Origin: Boesenbergia rotunda
Taxonomy: Eukaryota > Streptophyta > Magnoliopsida > Zingiberales > Zingiberaceae
Assembly (NCBI GenBank): GCA_024364735.1
Contig: JAGFNQ010005385.1
Location: 310,001 to 374,000 of the forward strand
DNA: 64,000 nt
Direction: 5' to 3'
Under the pieces are notes generated by a model. The model did no database searches, was not told the DNA's origin, and saw only the letters and a program-made list of their open reading frames with translations. Of this stretch, positions 9,843 to 20,216 are shown in pieces. The position numbers were made by a program, and so were the translations under genes. Each line of letters begins with the position of its first letter. The stretch's first letter is position 1.

Positions 9843-10497
9843 AATTTAATTCTTGCAATTTGCCTGATTGATTGTTTGTTTAAACTTATGCAATTTACCA
9901 TGCTTAGACTTAGGTTAGTATAAGGACAGAACAAACTTAACTGAAACTTGAAAACATAGTATTGGGAGGAGGTGAGATGATAGTACGTTAGGGAAACCAA
10001 TTCTAATAAGATCAAGTTCACTTGGTCTCTTTAGACTGGTGAAACTAGCCGAAGCTACCGATCCAAAATCCAAACTAGTTAGACCAGAACTTTTTCAAAT
10101 ATTAATTTTGAAAATGAAACTTCATTAAACGGCTTTGTCAAGGAAAGGGTTGATGATCCAATAAGGCTACGGCCAAAGAAGGCCTAGTGCCTCGCCAAGA
10201 CCTGGAAGCCAATTTTTGAATTTCAAATTCAAATTACTTTTTGTTAAATTCAAATCTAATGCAAATTTTCAGTTAGGTATAGATTCAAACATTTCCTTTC
10301 AAATTGAAATGTTTTCAAAAATTAATTAAGATTTTCAAAATAAATCATGGTTTTCAAAAATTCTTTTATCAAAACCTGTCTCACAAAACCTATAAGGCTA
10401 ACGTGATTGAGAACCCTAGATTTGGGTGAGACAGACTAGTCAGTGAAAATCAATTTAAGCTATTCCTAACTCTAATTGGATCCAAATCAATAAAACT
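9843..10497 (+). other. Gag-pro spacer with a conserved non-coding block
   Basis: This 655-bp stretch has no usable ORF. Its core, about 9945-10225, contains GAGGTGAGATGATAGTACG and GCCTCGCCAAGACCTGG, and is recognisably shared with element D (22450-22745), element C (55335-55560, minus) and element F (37690-37985, minus). At 10376-10434 it holds a hairpin with perfect 9-bp arms (CTGTCTCAC and GTGAGACAG). Confidence 0.75.
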
Positions 10498-10519
10498 CTT
10501 TATGTGTAGGAACATAAAG
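10498..10519 (+). other. Perfect 8-bp stem hairpin just before the protease frame
   Basis: Arms CTTTATGT (10498-10505) and ACATAAAG (10512-10519) enclose the loop GTAGGA, which carries the in-frame TAG that precedes the protease frame. Element D has the same structure at 43496-43517 with one terminal mismatch. Confidence 0.65.
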
Positions 10520-12148
10520 ATTTGGACCAATGGATGTTGGATAGCGGTTGCTCCAGACATATGACTGGAGATAAATTGAAGTTCACCAAACTCAAGCTCA
10601 AGAACCTAGGCTCAGTAGCATTTGGCAACAATGCTACACTCAAGGTAATTGGGTCAGGTAATATTGAGCTTAAAACTAACTTTATTATTAAGAAAGTTCT
10701 TTTGGTTGAAAACTTCAATTTTAACCTGCTTAGCATAAGTCAGTTATGTGATTCTGGTTATATAGTCACTTTCAACAATTCTGACTGCCTGATTAGAAAT
10801 GTACAAGACTCAGAAACCATGCTTAAGGGCACTAGGAAAAATAATGTATACACTATAAACCTTCCCCTAATACCCAAATGTATGTTAACTCAGTTAGAAC
10901 AATCAAACCTCTGGCATAGGAGATTAGGTCATACCAATTTGAGAACTATCTCAAAAGTCACCCAACTTGGCCTAAGCAAAGGTATCCCCAAAATTAAAAA
11001 CAATGAAAACCTAATATGTGAATCATGTAATCAAGGTAAACAAACCAAATCTAATCACAAATTAATTCAATCTGACCTAACTCAAACCACACTTGAGCTC
11101 CTGCACCTTGACCTATTTGATTCACATGGAGCCAAGTCACTAAGCGGGAACCGATACTGCTTAGTAATAGTTGATGATTATTCTAGGTTTACCTGGGTTA
11201 GGTTTCTAAAAACCAAAGATGAAACCTTAAAACTATTTAATGATTTCTGTAAATTGATTGAAAATCAAAACAATACTAAAATTAAAAGACTTAGGAGTGA
11301 CCACGGGGGAGAATTTGAAAATCAACGGTTCGAGGAATTCTGTAAGGTCAATGGGTATTTACATAAATTTTCATGTCCTAGAACCCCCAACAAAATGAGA
11401 TAGTCGAAAGAAGGAATATAACCTTACAAGAAGCTGCTAGGGCGATGCTCAACGAATTTAGTTTAGCAAACCAATATTGGGCAGAAGCGATTAGTACGGC
11501 TTGTTACATCCAAAATAGGATTCTGATTAACAAGCGACACAACAAAACACCCTATGAACTGTACTACCATAGGCTCCCAAATCTACACTACCTAAGGGTC
11601 TTTGGATGCAAAGTTCATATCCTAAACACCAAAGACTACTTAGGGAAATTTCAATCCAAATCAATCCTAGGTATCTTCCTAGGATATTCAACCACAAGTA
11701 GAGCCTATAGAGTTTACAACAAATAAACTAAGAAAATTGAAGAAACAACTAACTTAATATTTGATGAAGAAGTCAACTCAACATCTAATAATCCAAACCT
11801 AACTTCATCAAATTCTGATCAAGAAAATAATGAACAAACTAGTGAACCCTTAATTGAATCCTTAAATGAACTAACTATTGAACCAATTAATGAGTCAACT
11901 GAACCAACAAATGAACCAGCCCAAAGAGCCGAATCGAACAATGAACCAAACCGACCAGCCGGACCTGAGGCTGAACCAAGTTCTAGGAGAACCAAGAGAC
12001 CCAGACTTAGTCACCCAACCGATCAAATTGTGGGTGATCCAACTCTAGGAGTCAGGACTAGATCCTCCTATAGAAACCTTAGTCAAATAGCTATGATATC
12101 AAAAATAGAACCCAAAACTATAGATGAAGCCCTACCTGACCCTGATGG
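10510..12148 (+). pseudogene. pol: SIRE pol, protease and integrase part (element A)
   Basis: The frame opens after TAG 10507-10509. The protease motif LDSGCSRHMTGD (D-S-G active site) comes at once, then the GAG-pre-integrase zinc region (LWHRRLGH ... CESCNQGKQ), then the integrase core with HLDLF, VDDYSRFTW and SDHGGEFEN as the D, D, E residues. One C is missing near 11387 (five C where six keep the frame), so the frame shifts at the TPQQNG-type motif and continues from about 11400 in the next frame. A TAA at 11724-11726 interrupts the integrase C-terminal region. The Thr/Asn/Glu/Pro-rich linker and the start of the RT region (SKIEPKTIDEALPDPDG) follow. These functions would process the polyprotein and insert cDNA. 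It is non-functional as it stands. Confidence 0.88.
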
Positions 12149-12830
12149 TAAGCCAGTAGACCTCAAACTGTATAGAAGTATGATAGGTAGTCTACTGTAC
12201 CTTACAGCCAGCAGACCTGACATTCTTTTTGTTGTAGGGATGTGTGCTAGATACCAAACCTGTGCTAAGGAAACACACTTAGCAGCCCTAAAAAGAATAC
12301 TAAGATATGTAAAGGGCACCCTAAATGTAGGGATTTGGTATCCTAGAACCTCAACCTTCAATTTGTCAGGATACTCGGATTCTGACTATACTGGTTGTAA
12401 ATTAGATAGAAAGAGCACAAGTGGAAGCTGCCAACTGTTAGGAAATAGTCTAGTAAGTTGGTGCAGCAGAAAACAACACTGTGTGTCTCTGTCCACAACT
12501 GAAGCTGAGTATATAGCCTTAGGAGAATGTGTAGCACAACTTTTATGGATGATGCACACTCTTAAGGACTTCCAGCTCAACTACACCCAAACTCAGGTAT
12601 TTATTGACAATATAAGTTCAATCAATCTAACTAAGAACCCAATCCAACATTCCAGAACAAAACATATAGAAGTTAAACATCACTTCGTAAGAAACCATGT
12701 AGCCAGGGGTGAGATAGTACTTAACCATATAGACTCAAAATCCAACTTAGCTGATATATTCACAAAACCATTACCTGAGTCTGAGTTCAGCTCACTAAGA
12801 AGGCAGTTAGGATTGTGCTCTGTAGAATAG
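12149..12830 (+). pseudogene. pol: SIRE pol, RNase H part joined to the linker by an in-frame RT deletion
   Basis: The reading frame runs without a stop from the integrase linker straight into GKPVDLKLYRSMIGSLLYL, the connection between RT and RNase H. The whole RT palm, including the YVDD box, is missing. The RNase H domain is complete: YSDSDYTGCKLDRKSTSG, then TTEAEYIALGE, then the conserved end TKHIEVKHHFVRNHV, closing at 12830 with CSVE. Compare the RT present in copy D (59521-59850). The deletion keeps frame, so a fused protease-integrase-RNase H product would be possible apart from the upstream frameshift and stop. Confidence 0.87.
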
Positions 12831-14117
12831 ATTAACTCTACTGTTGATTTTTTTACTGCTTTACTTGATTTAAAAATCAGTTTCTAAAAATAGAATTTTG
12901 AAAAATTGTTTTACTAATTTCAAAATTAGTTTGTTTTAAATCTTTTTCGACTTAGTTTTCTTTCAAAACTACCCCCTTTCAAAACTAGGGCTTTTTCGCA
13001 AATGGACTTAGCTTAGACCCTAACCCTAGAACTGCATGCACCTATAGATTTAGAAGCCAGCATCTCACAAGCACCTTAGGGTACTTTTGGTTGATAACCT
13101 AGAAAGGGTTGAGATGCTTAGGTCTTTGCCTTAATTCAAGATGCTTTAAGTCAGTGCATCTGTAGTAATTGGGGCACTAAATACAACTTTTACAGCAATC
13201 CAGTTAAGTGTCAAGTTTAGAAAATCTAACTTGAACAGAAACACTTAACTTGACTAACCCTAGCGAAAACTACTGCTTATAACAGTTAGTAAGTAGCTAA
13301 ATGGGTTAAACAGGTCCCTACAAGAGAAAATCAACTGATTTGGTCTAAATCTTGGTTCAGTACAGCAAAATAATACGAATATTGTTCCTTTATGAAAGTC
13401 ATTTCTTTTATGCAATTTAATTTCTGCAATATCTATCTGTTTTTGATATATGGCAAAGGGGGAGAGATAGGAAAGGAGAGAGTTCAAAATTTTCAAATCA
13501 AATTTTTCAAATTTTTTTAAACTCTCAAAATTTTTTTCAAAAAGTTAGCTACTTTTCAAAGCTTTTCAAAACCTTTCTAGAAATACTTAAGTTTTTGTTT
13601 TAAGAAAACCCTACTAAGTACTTAAGTTTATTAAGTACTAAGTTTTTATAAGTACTTTAAGCTTAAGTTTTTCAAAACTTCCATAAGTACTTTAAACTTA
13701 ATTTACTAAGTACTTAAATTAGTTCAAAATTTACTAAGTACTTAAATTGTTTCAAAGTTTACTAAGTGCTTAAAATTTTCAAATCCTACTAAGTACTTAA
13801 CTTAAAAGTTTTCAAAAACTTTTGAGTACTTTAAACTTAAAGCTTCAAATTTTTGTTAAGTACTCTAAACTCATGCTTTCAAAAATTCCTCTATGAACCT
13901 TTAAAACTTAAGTTATCAAAAGATTTCCAAAGTATCTAAACTTAAGTTTTCAAAGTGCAAAATCATTCTAAGTAAAGTTTTTTTAAACTTAGAACCCCAC
14001 GACGGTTTGAAAAAATCTAGGGGAAGATTCCCTCCAGGGGGAGGGAACAAATTTTTATGCTTTTGATTAAACTTAACTTTTTGAACTAGGGTTGCCATAA
14101 ATCAAAAAGGGGGAGAT
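12831..14117 (+). other. Long 3' non-coding region of element A
   Basis: No gene is visible in these 1.3 kb. Part of it (about 12960-13360) is shared with element C (about 52500-52900, minus). The shared block includes a second TCTCA/TGAGA hairpin at 13059-13118 (arms AGCATCTCA and TGAGATGCT). The region ends in the polypurine tract AAAAAGGGGGAGAT just before the 3' LTR. Confidence 0.75.
13590..13880 (+). repeat. Degenerate repeat of the palindrome TTAAGTACTTAA
   Basis: Variants of CTAAGTACTTAAAGTTT and TTTCAAAA recur about every 25-40 bp. It is simple-sequence expansion within the element A 3' non-coding region. Confidence 0.6.
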
Positions 14118-15440
14118 TGTTGGTGCAGAAAGCACCAAAGTCAAACCTGTGTTTTGATAATGGCAACAGGGTTCAAGAGTTAAGTCTTACTTGTTATCTA
14201 ACATGTCACTTGAGTGTGCAGAGCGAAGGATTGCTAGTCACTGGCGAAGGAATGCCAGAATGAAAAGCCCTAGCAAAGGACTGCTAGGCACTGGCGAAGG
14301 AATGCCAGAATGAAAAGCATTAGTGAAGGATTGCTAGGCACTGGCGAAGGAATGCCAGAGTGAAAAGCCCTAGTGAAGGACTGCTAGGCGCCAGGCGAAG
14401 GACAGCTTGGGACTGAAGCCCTAGCGAAGTAATGCTAGGCACCGGGCGAAGGGCAACTCGGCATCCAAGACCTGGCAAAGGACCATCAGGCAAAAGTCCA
14501 ACCAGAGGAATGGTTGGCATCAGGTACACTATCCCGAGAGGAGTAGGTGAGAACGCGTTCCCCGTCGAGGGAACAGTAGGCGTCGGTTCGACCTAGGGTT
14601 CCATTTTGGAAACCCAAAGTCAGAACCAAGATAGCTAAGGCTGTATAAACTAACAATTTATTGTTTCATTGTGTTTTGGACTAACCCTGGATGCATGACC
14701 GAAGGAACGTGTGTCTGCAGCTCAGAGAGCCTCAAAGGAATGAGGCAATAGCTGACCAGGGCGCCCGGAGTGTCCTGGGCGCCCCCAAGGTGAACACAAA
14801 ACACAAGAAAGCAAAGCAAGCTTCGACAGTTCAACTCCCAGGCGCCCCCAGCACTAACTGCCGAAGCAGCTCGCTTCGAAGCCAGCAGATGACACTTTGA
14901 CCCGGTCAATCCGGGCGCCCCGATCAAAACTAATCCCGAAGGTAAAGGGATCAGACGCTGACCGAGAAATCGACGGATCGACCGCCACGTAGGGGGGCGC
15001 CCCGATGTCCCGGGCGCCCCCAGGCCCTATATAAAGGGCCCTCGACCCCAAGCTTTGAAGAACACCTGATTCAACGCTTCAAAGCTCTTCTGCTCTCGCG
15101 CCTTGCTCCGGAAACCTCCCAACTCGAGCCGACGACGTCCTGCTGCTCCGGAAAAAGTCAATATACTCCGGACGTCGGTAAAGAAGAGTGATTTTTAGTT
15201 TACTGAACTTATTTTTGTAATCAATCTTTGTAAATGGATTTTACGCTTCATATAGAATTGCCCAAAGTAAACGATCAACGATCGTGGGCCTTGGAGTAGG
15301 AGTCGACCTAGGCTCCGAACCAAGTAAAAATTACTGTGTTCGCGTGCTTGCAATTATCTTCCGCTGTGAAATTGCTTTTTCCATAAATCCGAACATTTTC
15401 CGATATTCACCCCCCCTCTATCGGTTCTCTCGATCCAACA
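14118..15440 (+). repeat. 3' LTR of element A
   Basis: The LTR is 1,323 bp with TG...CA ends and the same order of parts as the 5' LTR. It is followed directly by the target duplication GATAT. By eye the two LTRs differ by scattered substitutions plus the 18-bp-unit copy number; I did not align them formally. Confidence 0.92.
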
Positions 15441-15445
15441 GATAT

Positions 15446-16868
15446 TACTCAGGAGGTCAGAGGATGTCCACTGGTTTTCAGTGAGATTACCTTCACTGTG
15501 GACTTATCCATTCTGGAGATGATAGATTTTGATATCATCTTAGTTATGGACTGGTTGGCCGCCTATTACACCATAGTCTATTACCAAGCAAGAGTTGTCA
15601 CATTCCGACCTTTGAACCAACCCTTGTGGGATTTCATTGGCACTAGGGATGATGAGATTTCTATATATCTGCACTTCAAGTTGAGAGACTTCTATCACAT
15701 AGATGTCAGGGTTTCCTTTTGTCTCTGATAAGTACAGACGACAGTGGTAACCCTCGGCTCTCGGACATTCCAGTGGTCCGAGAATTTTCACACGTATTTT
15801 TGGAGGAGCTTCCAGGTTTGTCTCCCAAAAGGCAAGTGGAGTTCATGTACCGTATGACATCGAAGGAGTAAGACGAGCTAAAGATCAAGCTCCAGCAGTT
15901 ACTAGACAGGGGATTTATCCGACCTAACGTATCTCCGTGGGGATCACTAGTTTTATTTGTAAAGAAGAATGGTTCTCTGAGATTATTCATCGACTACAGA
16001 CAATTAAATGCAGTGATTATCAAGAACAAATAACCTCTACCACAGATTGAGGATTTGTTTGATCAGCTTAGATATACATTAGTGTATTCAAAGATTGATC
16101 TGTGGTTCGGATATCATTAGTTAAGGGTCAGAGACTCACACATTCAGAAGATAACATTCCGCACCAAATACAGACACTATGAGTTTTTGATAATGTCATT
16201 TAGGCTTATCAATCTCCAGCAGTGTTTATGAATCTAATGAACCGGATGTTTTTGGAGTACTTAGATCAGTTCGTTATTGTCTTCATTAACGACATCCTGA
16301 TCTACTCTTGTTCCGAGGAAGAACATGCACAACATCTTCGTATCATACTAGAGACTCTCAGACGGGAGCATCTATATCTGAAGTTCAATTAGTGTACATT
16401 CTGGCTACCTTTCGTGGGGTTTTTTTGGACACATGGTGTCTAGCAGTGGCATATTAATAGATCCACAGAAGATCAAGGCTGTCACCAGTTGGGGTCAACC
16501 AAAGTCAGTACAGAAAGTTCGTAGCTTCCTGGGCCTAGCCAGGTATTACAAACGATTTGTAGAAGGATTTTCTAGCATTGCCATGCCATTGACATGCTTG
16601 ACCAAAAAGGGTGTGATGTTTGCTTGGTTTGTGTGATCAGCTTCCAAGAGCTGAAGCAATAGCTACTATCCACACCTGTTCTAGTGTTACCTTCAGGTGA
16701 TGATGGTTTTGTACTCTTCATCGATGCGTCCTATCAGGGATTGAGCGCAGTTTTGATGTAGCATGGACGAGTAGTTTCTTATGCTTCTCAGCAATTGAAG
16801 GAGCATGAGAAGAACTACTTTGTACACCTAGAGCTGGCTTCCATCATCTTTGCTATGAACTCATTTTT
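15446..16868 (+). pseudogene. pol: Gypsy (Del/Tekay-type) protease end, RT and RNase H start (Gyp-2)
   Basis: After A's target duplication the Gypsy frame resumes with ...VDLSILEMIDFDIILVMDWLAAYYTIVYY, the protease C-terminal part. A gap follows, then RT: IPVVREFSHVFLEELPGLSPKRQVEF, GFIRPNVSPWGSLVLFVKKNGSLRL and the active-site region VIVFINDILIYS. The site reads N-D where Gypsy RT has D-D. Several stops (for example after MTSKE, in the YRQLN region and after FN near 16390) and a shift near 16430 break it. It continues through SFLGLARYYKRFVEGFS and IDASYQGLSAVL (RNase H) to about 16868, where homology stops abruptly. This is an old dead copy, the target into which element A inserted. Confidence 0.85.
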
Positions 16869-17885
16869 TTCCTTAGATCGCGCGACCACATCAGATCTAC
16901 TTCATCTCAAGTTTCAGATCATCGAGGTAAGGTTTCCTTGTCAGCTTTGCTAATCGCTTGTGTTTTTTTGGAAGCTTAGGTGAGGGTGTCGCCGAAGCTA
17001 TGATTTGATCGATCGATCCATTGCCGATCGCTGGATCCCGTCGACCGGAGCTGTCGAAGCTGTAGAGGGGTTCTCGAAAGCATTGATAGTTTCTGCGCAT
17101 CACCAGATCCAGTCGATCGAGATGGAGGAGATCGCAGATTTTAGCTTCTGATCGTTCATTGCGATCGGACAGGGATGACTCTGATCGGTCCCGTGACCGA
17201 TCAGAGGAAGACCTGATCGGTCCAGTGACCGATCAAGAAGACTAATACGCACAAGTCAACTGCGAGCTGATTTTGGGAGTTTTCTTCAATGGTTTTTGAG
17301 CTAGGGGGTTCATAGCTCATCCTTTGTGTGACGGCAAAGGGAAGTTTTGAGTAGAAATTGATTTGATGTTTAATTAAGATTATTTTAGGTTTAAGCATGT
17401 ATTTCTTCAATTGTTCAAACTTGTTTCTATTACACTTCAAACCAAGTTCTTAAGCCATGTTTGTTTTCATTTTCTTAATCTGCAATTAATTCTCTTGCAA
17501 ATTAGTTTTCTGCAATTAATTTTCTGCAATTAGTCCTTTAATTTCAATTCAATAGTTGAAGTCGAATTGCTTAGTTCCTTTCAATAGGTTAAGAGTAGTT
17601 CTTGCAATTTTCTATTTATTCCATGCTTTAGTTAAGTCCATTCTATTTCATATTGTCATTTCCTTATCGCCAAAACCCCCATTTTATCTAGAAACCCAAA
17701 TCATTAAATGACAGAAACTTGCAAGCTCGAGTTAAACATTCATTCAACTAGTCCTTGGAAAAATACGACCTGAGGCCCCTCTACTACATTTTAATCTTGT
17801 TAGCCAAAGGGTTTTCAGTTTTATAAATATCTAAATTTGAGGCTCATTCGTGACACTAGTATTGAGCTCCATCACCAGTCAAGAT
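16869..17885. other. Unassigned stretch, probably an LTR-type fragment
   Basis: There is no ORF of substance here. Two adjacent hairpins are present: 17181-17204 (arms CTGATCGGTC and GACCGATCAG) and 17214-17235 (arms TGATCGGTC and GACCGATCA). The end, with AATACGACCTGAGGCCCCTC, TACTACATTTTAATCTTG and GAGGCTCATTCGTGACA, is reminiscent of the LTR end and leader of Athila/Tat-type Gypsy elements, but that is recollection and weak. It separates Gypsy pol from SIRE gag of element D. Confidence 0.35.
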
Positions 17886-18415
17886 GTTTCGGGGTGTGAT
17901 CAAGAAAAACAAAAGTCAGAGAAAGAAGAAGTTGGTTCGGTCATAGGATGATACGTCTGGACCAAGCACGAGCCAGAAAAGCAAGACGGAGATCACCTAT
18001 TATGGGTGCAACAAGAAGGGTCACTTCAAATCGGAGTGTCCCAACTTAATGGAAGCAAAGAAGCAAAGGAAAAAAGAAGGCGCTCCAAGGTATGTGGGAC
18101 GAGTCATCCTTGGAAGACAAAACGAAGTTCCCAACTCGAACCTCCTCATGCTGAAGGTATCAAAAGAACTCGACGCCGAGTCTGAATCTGAAGCAGAGCC
18201 GGAGGAAAGCCATGCAACTGGAACAATCTGAATGTCAGAAAATGGTCAACTCACTGTAAAAGGTTTCCCTGAATTTGATTTATATGATCTTATCTCTTAT
18301 CTATCACGTAAGTTGGCCAAATCTAATGTCCGAGTTAAGTCCCTCCAAAAGGAGGTAAAAGGCCTTAGGAGGAGGCTAACTCAAGTTCATCGACTGAAAC
18401 TGTTTAGGAAGGAAC
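17886..18415 (+). pseudogene. gag: SIRE gag, middle part (element D, segment 1)
   Basis: This fragment begins within gag, before the zinc knuckle; its N-terminal domain, leader and 5' LTR are missing. It reads ...QRKKKLVRS, a stop, then SGPSTSQKSKTEITYYGCNKKGHFKSECPN. The first knuckle Cys is Tyr, so the site is Y-x2-C-x4-H-x4-C. A Glu-rich linker, MSENGQLTVKGFPEFDLYDLISYLSRKLAKSNVRV and the coiled-coil start follow, with a TGA at about 18229-18231 and a frame change near 18380. At 18415 it is cut by element H and resumes at 21987. It is more diverged from A, B and C than they are from each other, so D is an older or separate subfamily. Confidence 0.8.
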
Positions 18416-19373
18416 TGACGGTGATCGTTGGTCGGCAAGAGAGGGGTGAATTGCCCCTGAAAATAACAACTCAAATCTTTTGTTTATCTTTAAACAAAGA
18501 TGATAGTTAGATAAAATAGAAATAAATAACATAAAATAAATTGAGCAAATTGTAAAAAAAAGAATCGAATTTTACTTGGTTTGCAACCGGTGAGGTTGCA
18601 ATCCAAGGCAGAATGTGGCTCGATTCTCCTAAATAAAACTCCTTCTAGTGGAGAAGCCTCTTACACATGGAAAGCTCAGAAAAAGAAAGAAAGATTACAC
18701 AAAACTCATTTACTAATGATTGGATTGAATGAATGAATTGAAGCTGAGCTCTAAGGGTCTATTTATAACCCCGGTCAGAGTTATCCGTTTACTGACATGA
18801 CACTTATAGGGTGCCCGAGTGCTATTGGGCGCCTAACACGTGGTTTGATGGTTATCCAAAGAGCATCGATTGTAAACGGCTAAGAATAGCCTCTCAGGCA
18901 CCTGTTGGCACAGGGGTGTCTGAGTGCTTGGGCGCCTAGTGCTCGGGCGCCCGAGAGCCCAGGCGCCGGTATGCTTACGGGTGCCTGAGAGAGGGTTTGG
19001 TCAGCAGCCGCTGACCACTCTCCAGTGTGACTTCCTTTGTCTTCTTAGGTGATTTCTGGCTAATCGGAGTTAGGCTCACCCAAACCCGACTCTGGCCTTT
19101 CACCCCTCGAGCATCCTTCCTACCGGGTTCTCATCCTCCGGATGTCACGTGCGTCCTTCTCGCTCCACCGACGTACTCTTCTGCAGAGTGCCACATCCTT
19201 TGGATGTACTGAGCCAGTCGGTTCCCTTTCCGTGCCATCCTTCTCGACCACTGTGTCTTCCACTCGACTTTTTACGTTCCTAAGTTCCTGTACACTTAGA
19301 TACAAGGATTAAAAACACCAGGACCAAACTTAAATCGGTTGACCACATCAAAACCAACCTGTGGTACATACTA
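18416..19373 (-). repeat. 3' LTR of element H (left copy)
   Basis: It starts TGACGGTGATCGTTGG and runs to about 19373 (end blurred by substitutions). It contains GGGCGCC-like motifs at 18815-18985 and, on the minus strand, TATAAATAG near 18760 between short GGGT/ACCC arms. It pairs with 21048-21981. Confidence 0.8.
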
Positions 19374-20216
19374 TCTCCCCCCTTTTTATGTGCATCAACC
19401 CAAGTTAAGTTAGGGTAAACAAATATATAAAAAACATCAAAAAATATATAATAGTGTAAGCACTAAAAAAATTGAAATTAGAGTCTACCCCTTAACTTAA
19501 TACAATTTCTCCCCCTTTGATCACATCAAAAATATAAAATGTTAAGGGAGAACATTTTTAACATAGTAAATAGTTTTCAGAATTTATAAGTTAGAATTTT
19601 CAAAGAATTATCTTTAGAAAAATAATTTTAAATTTTATTTCGAAAAAAAATCTTAAGGTTTTAGAAGATAATCAACAGATCCAGAAAATTTGATTTCAAT
19701 GAAATTAATTTTAAATTATTTTTAACATTTAAAACCATGATTTCGAATGAAAACTCATAATAAATTAGATTATTTGAAAAATAAAAATAAAAAATAGTTT
19801 TGTTGATAGAATATTTCAATCTTTTATCAACAAAACATTAAAGTAATTTTCCTACAAACAGTTATAAAAAAATTATCAAGATAAAGTATTAATTACCAAA
19901 ATTAATTTAATCAAAAGAAAATCAATAGTTTAAGATACATTTAGGGGCCCAATATAAATTTTTGTCAACGGGATTTATCAGAAACTTAGATGAAATATAT
20001 GATTTGGGAACTTTTACAATTTGACCTTTGTAAAATCTAAAAAACCAGTTGAGTTTTTCATAATATTTAATTTTTGAATTTTATGAACATCTTGAACATG
20101 AATGGTTGTTTTTCAAAGTACCAATTTGAATTTTCAAATTTTCATTTTCAAATCTCATCTTATCATACATTTTTAGTGGGCAAAAAGATGATAATTATTT
20201 TTTCAGTTCTATATTT
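19374..20216 (-). other. A/T-rich non-coding interior of element H
   Basis: No gene is visible. The sequence is very A/T-rich with a purine tract against the left LTR, and corresponds to a 3' untranslated region next to that LTR. Confidence 0.6.

Larger units (their letters stand above)
6600..15440 (+). mobile_element. SIRE-type Copia element A, both LTRs, no RT
   Basis: This is a complete insertion of 8,841 bp. It has two LTRs, a primer site, gag, protease, integrase, RNase H, a long 3' non-coding region and a polypurine tract, flanked by the 5-bp duplication GATAT (6595-6599 and 15441-15445). It sits in the protease region of a Gypsy element. Reverse transcriptase is absent because of an internal deletion, and gag and pol carry stops and frameshifts, so movement would have needed proteins from another copy. 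SIRE assignment rests on the gag type and on LDSGCSRHMTGD in the protease. Confidence 0.92.

Noticed and set aside
9843..10509. Spliceosomal intron between gag and protease
   Set aside because: The acceptor-like TAG at 10507-10509 is conserved, but I could find no donor GT shared by A, C and D after the gag extension; kept only as a possibility in the findings.
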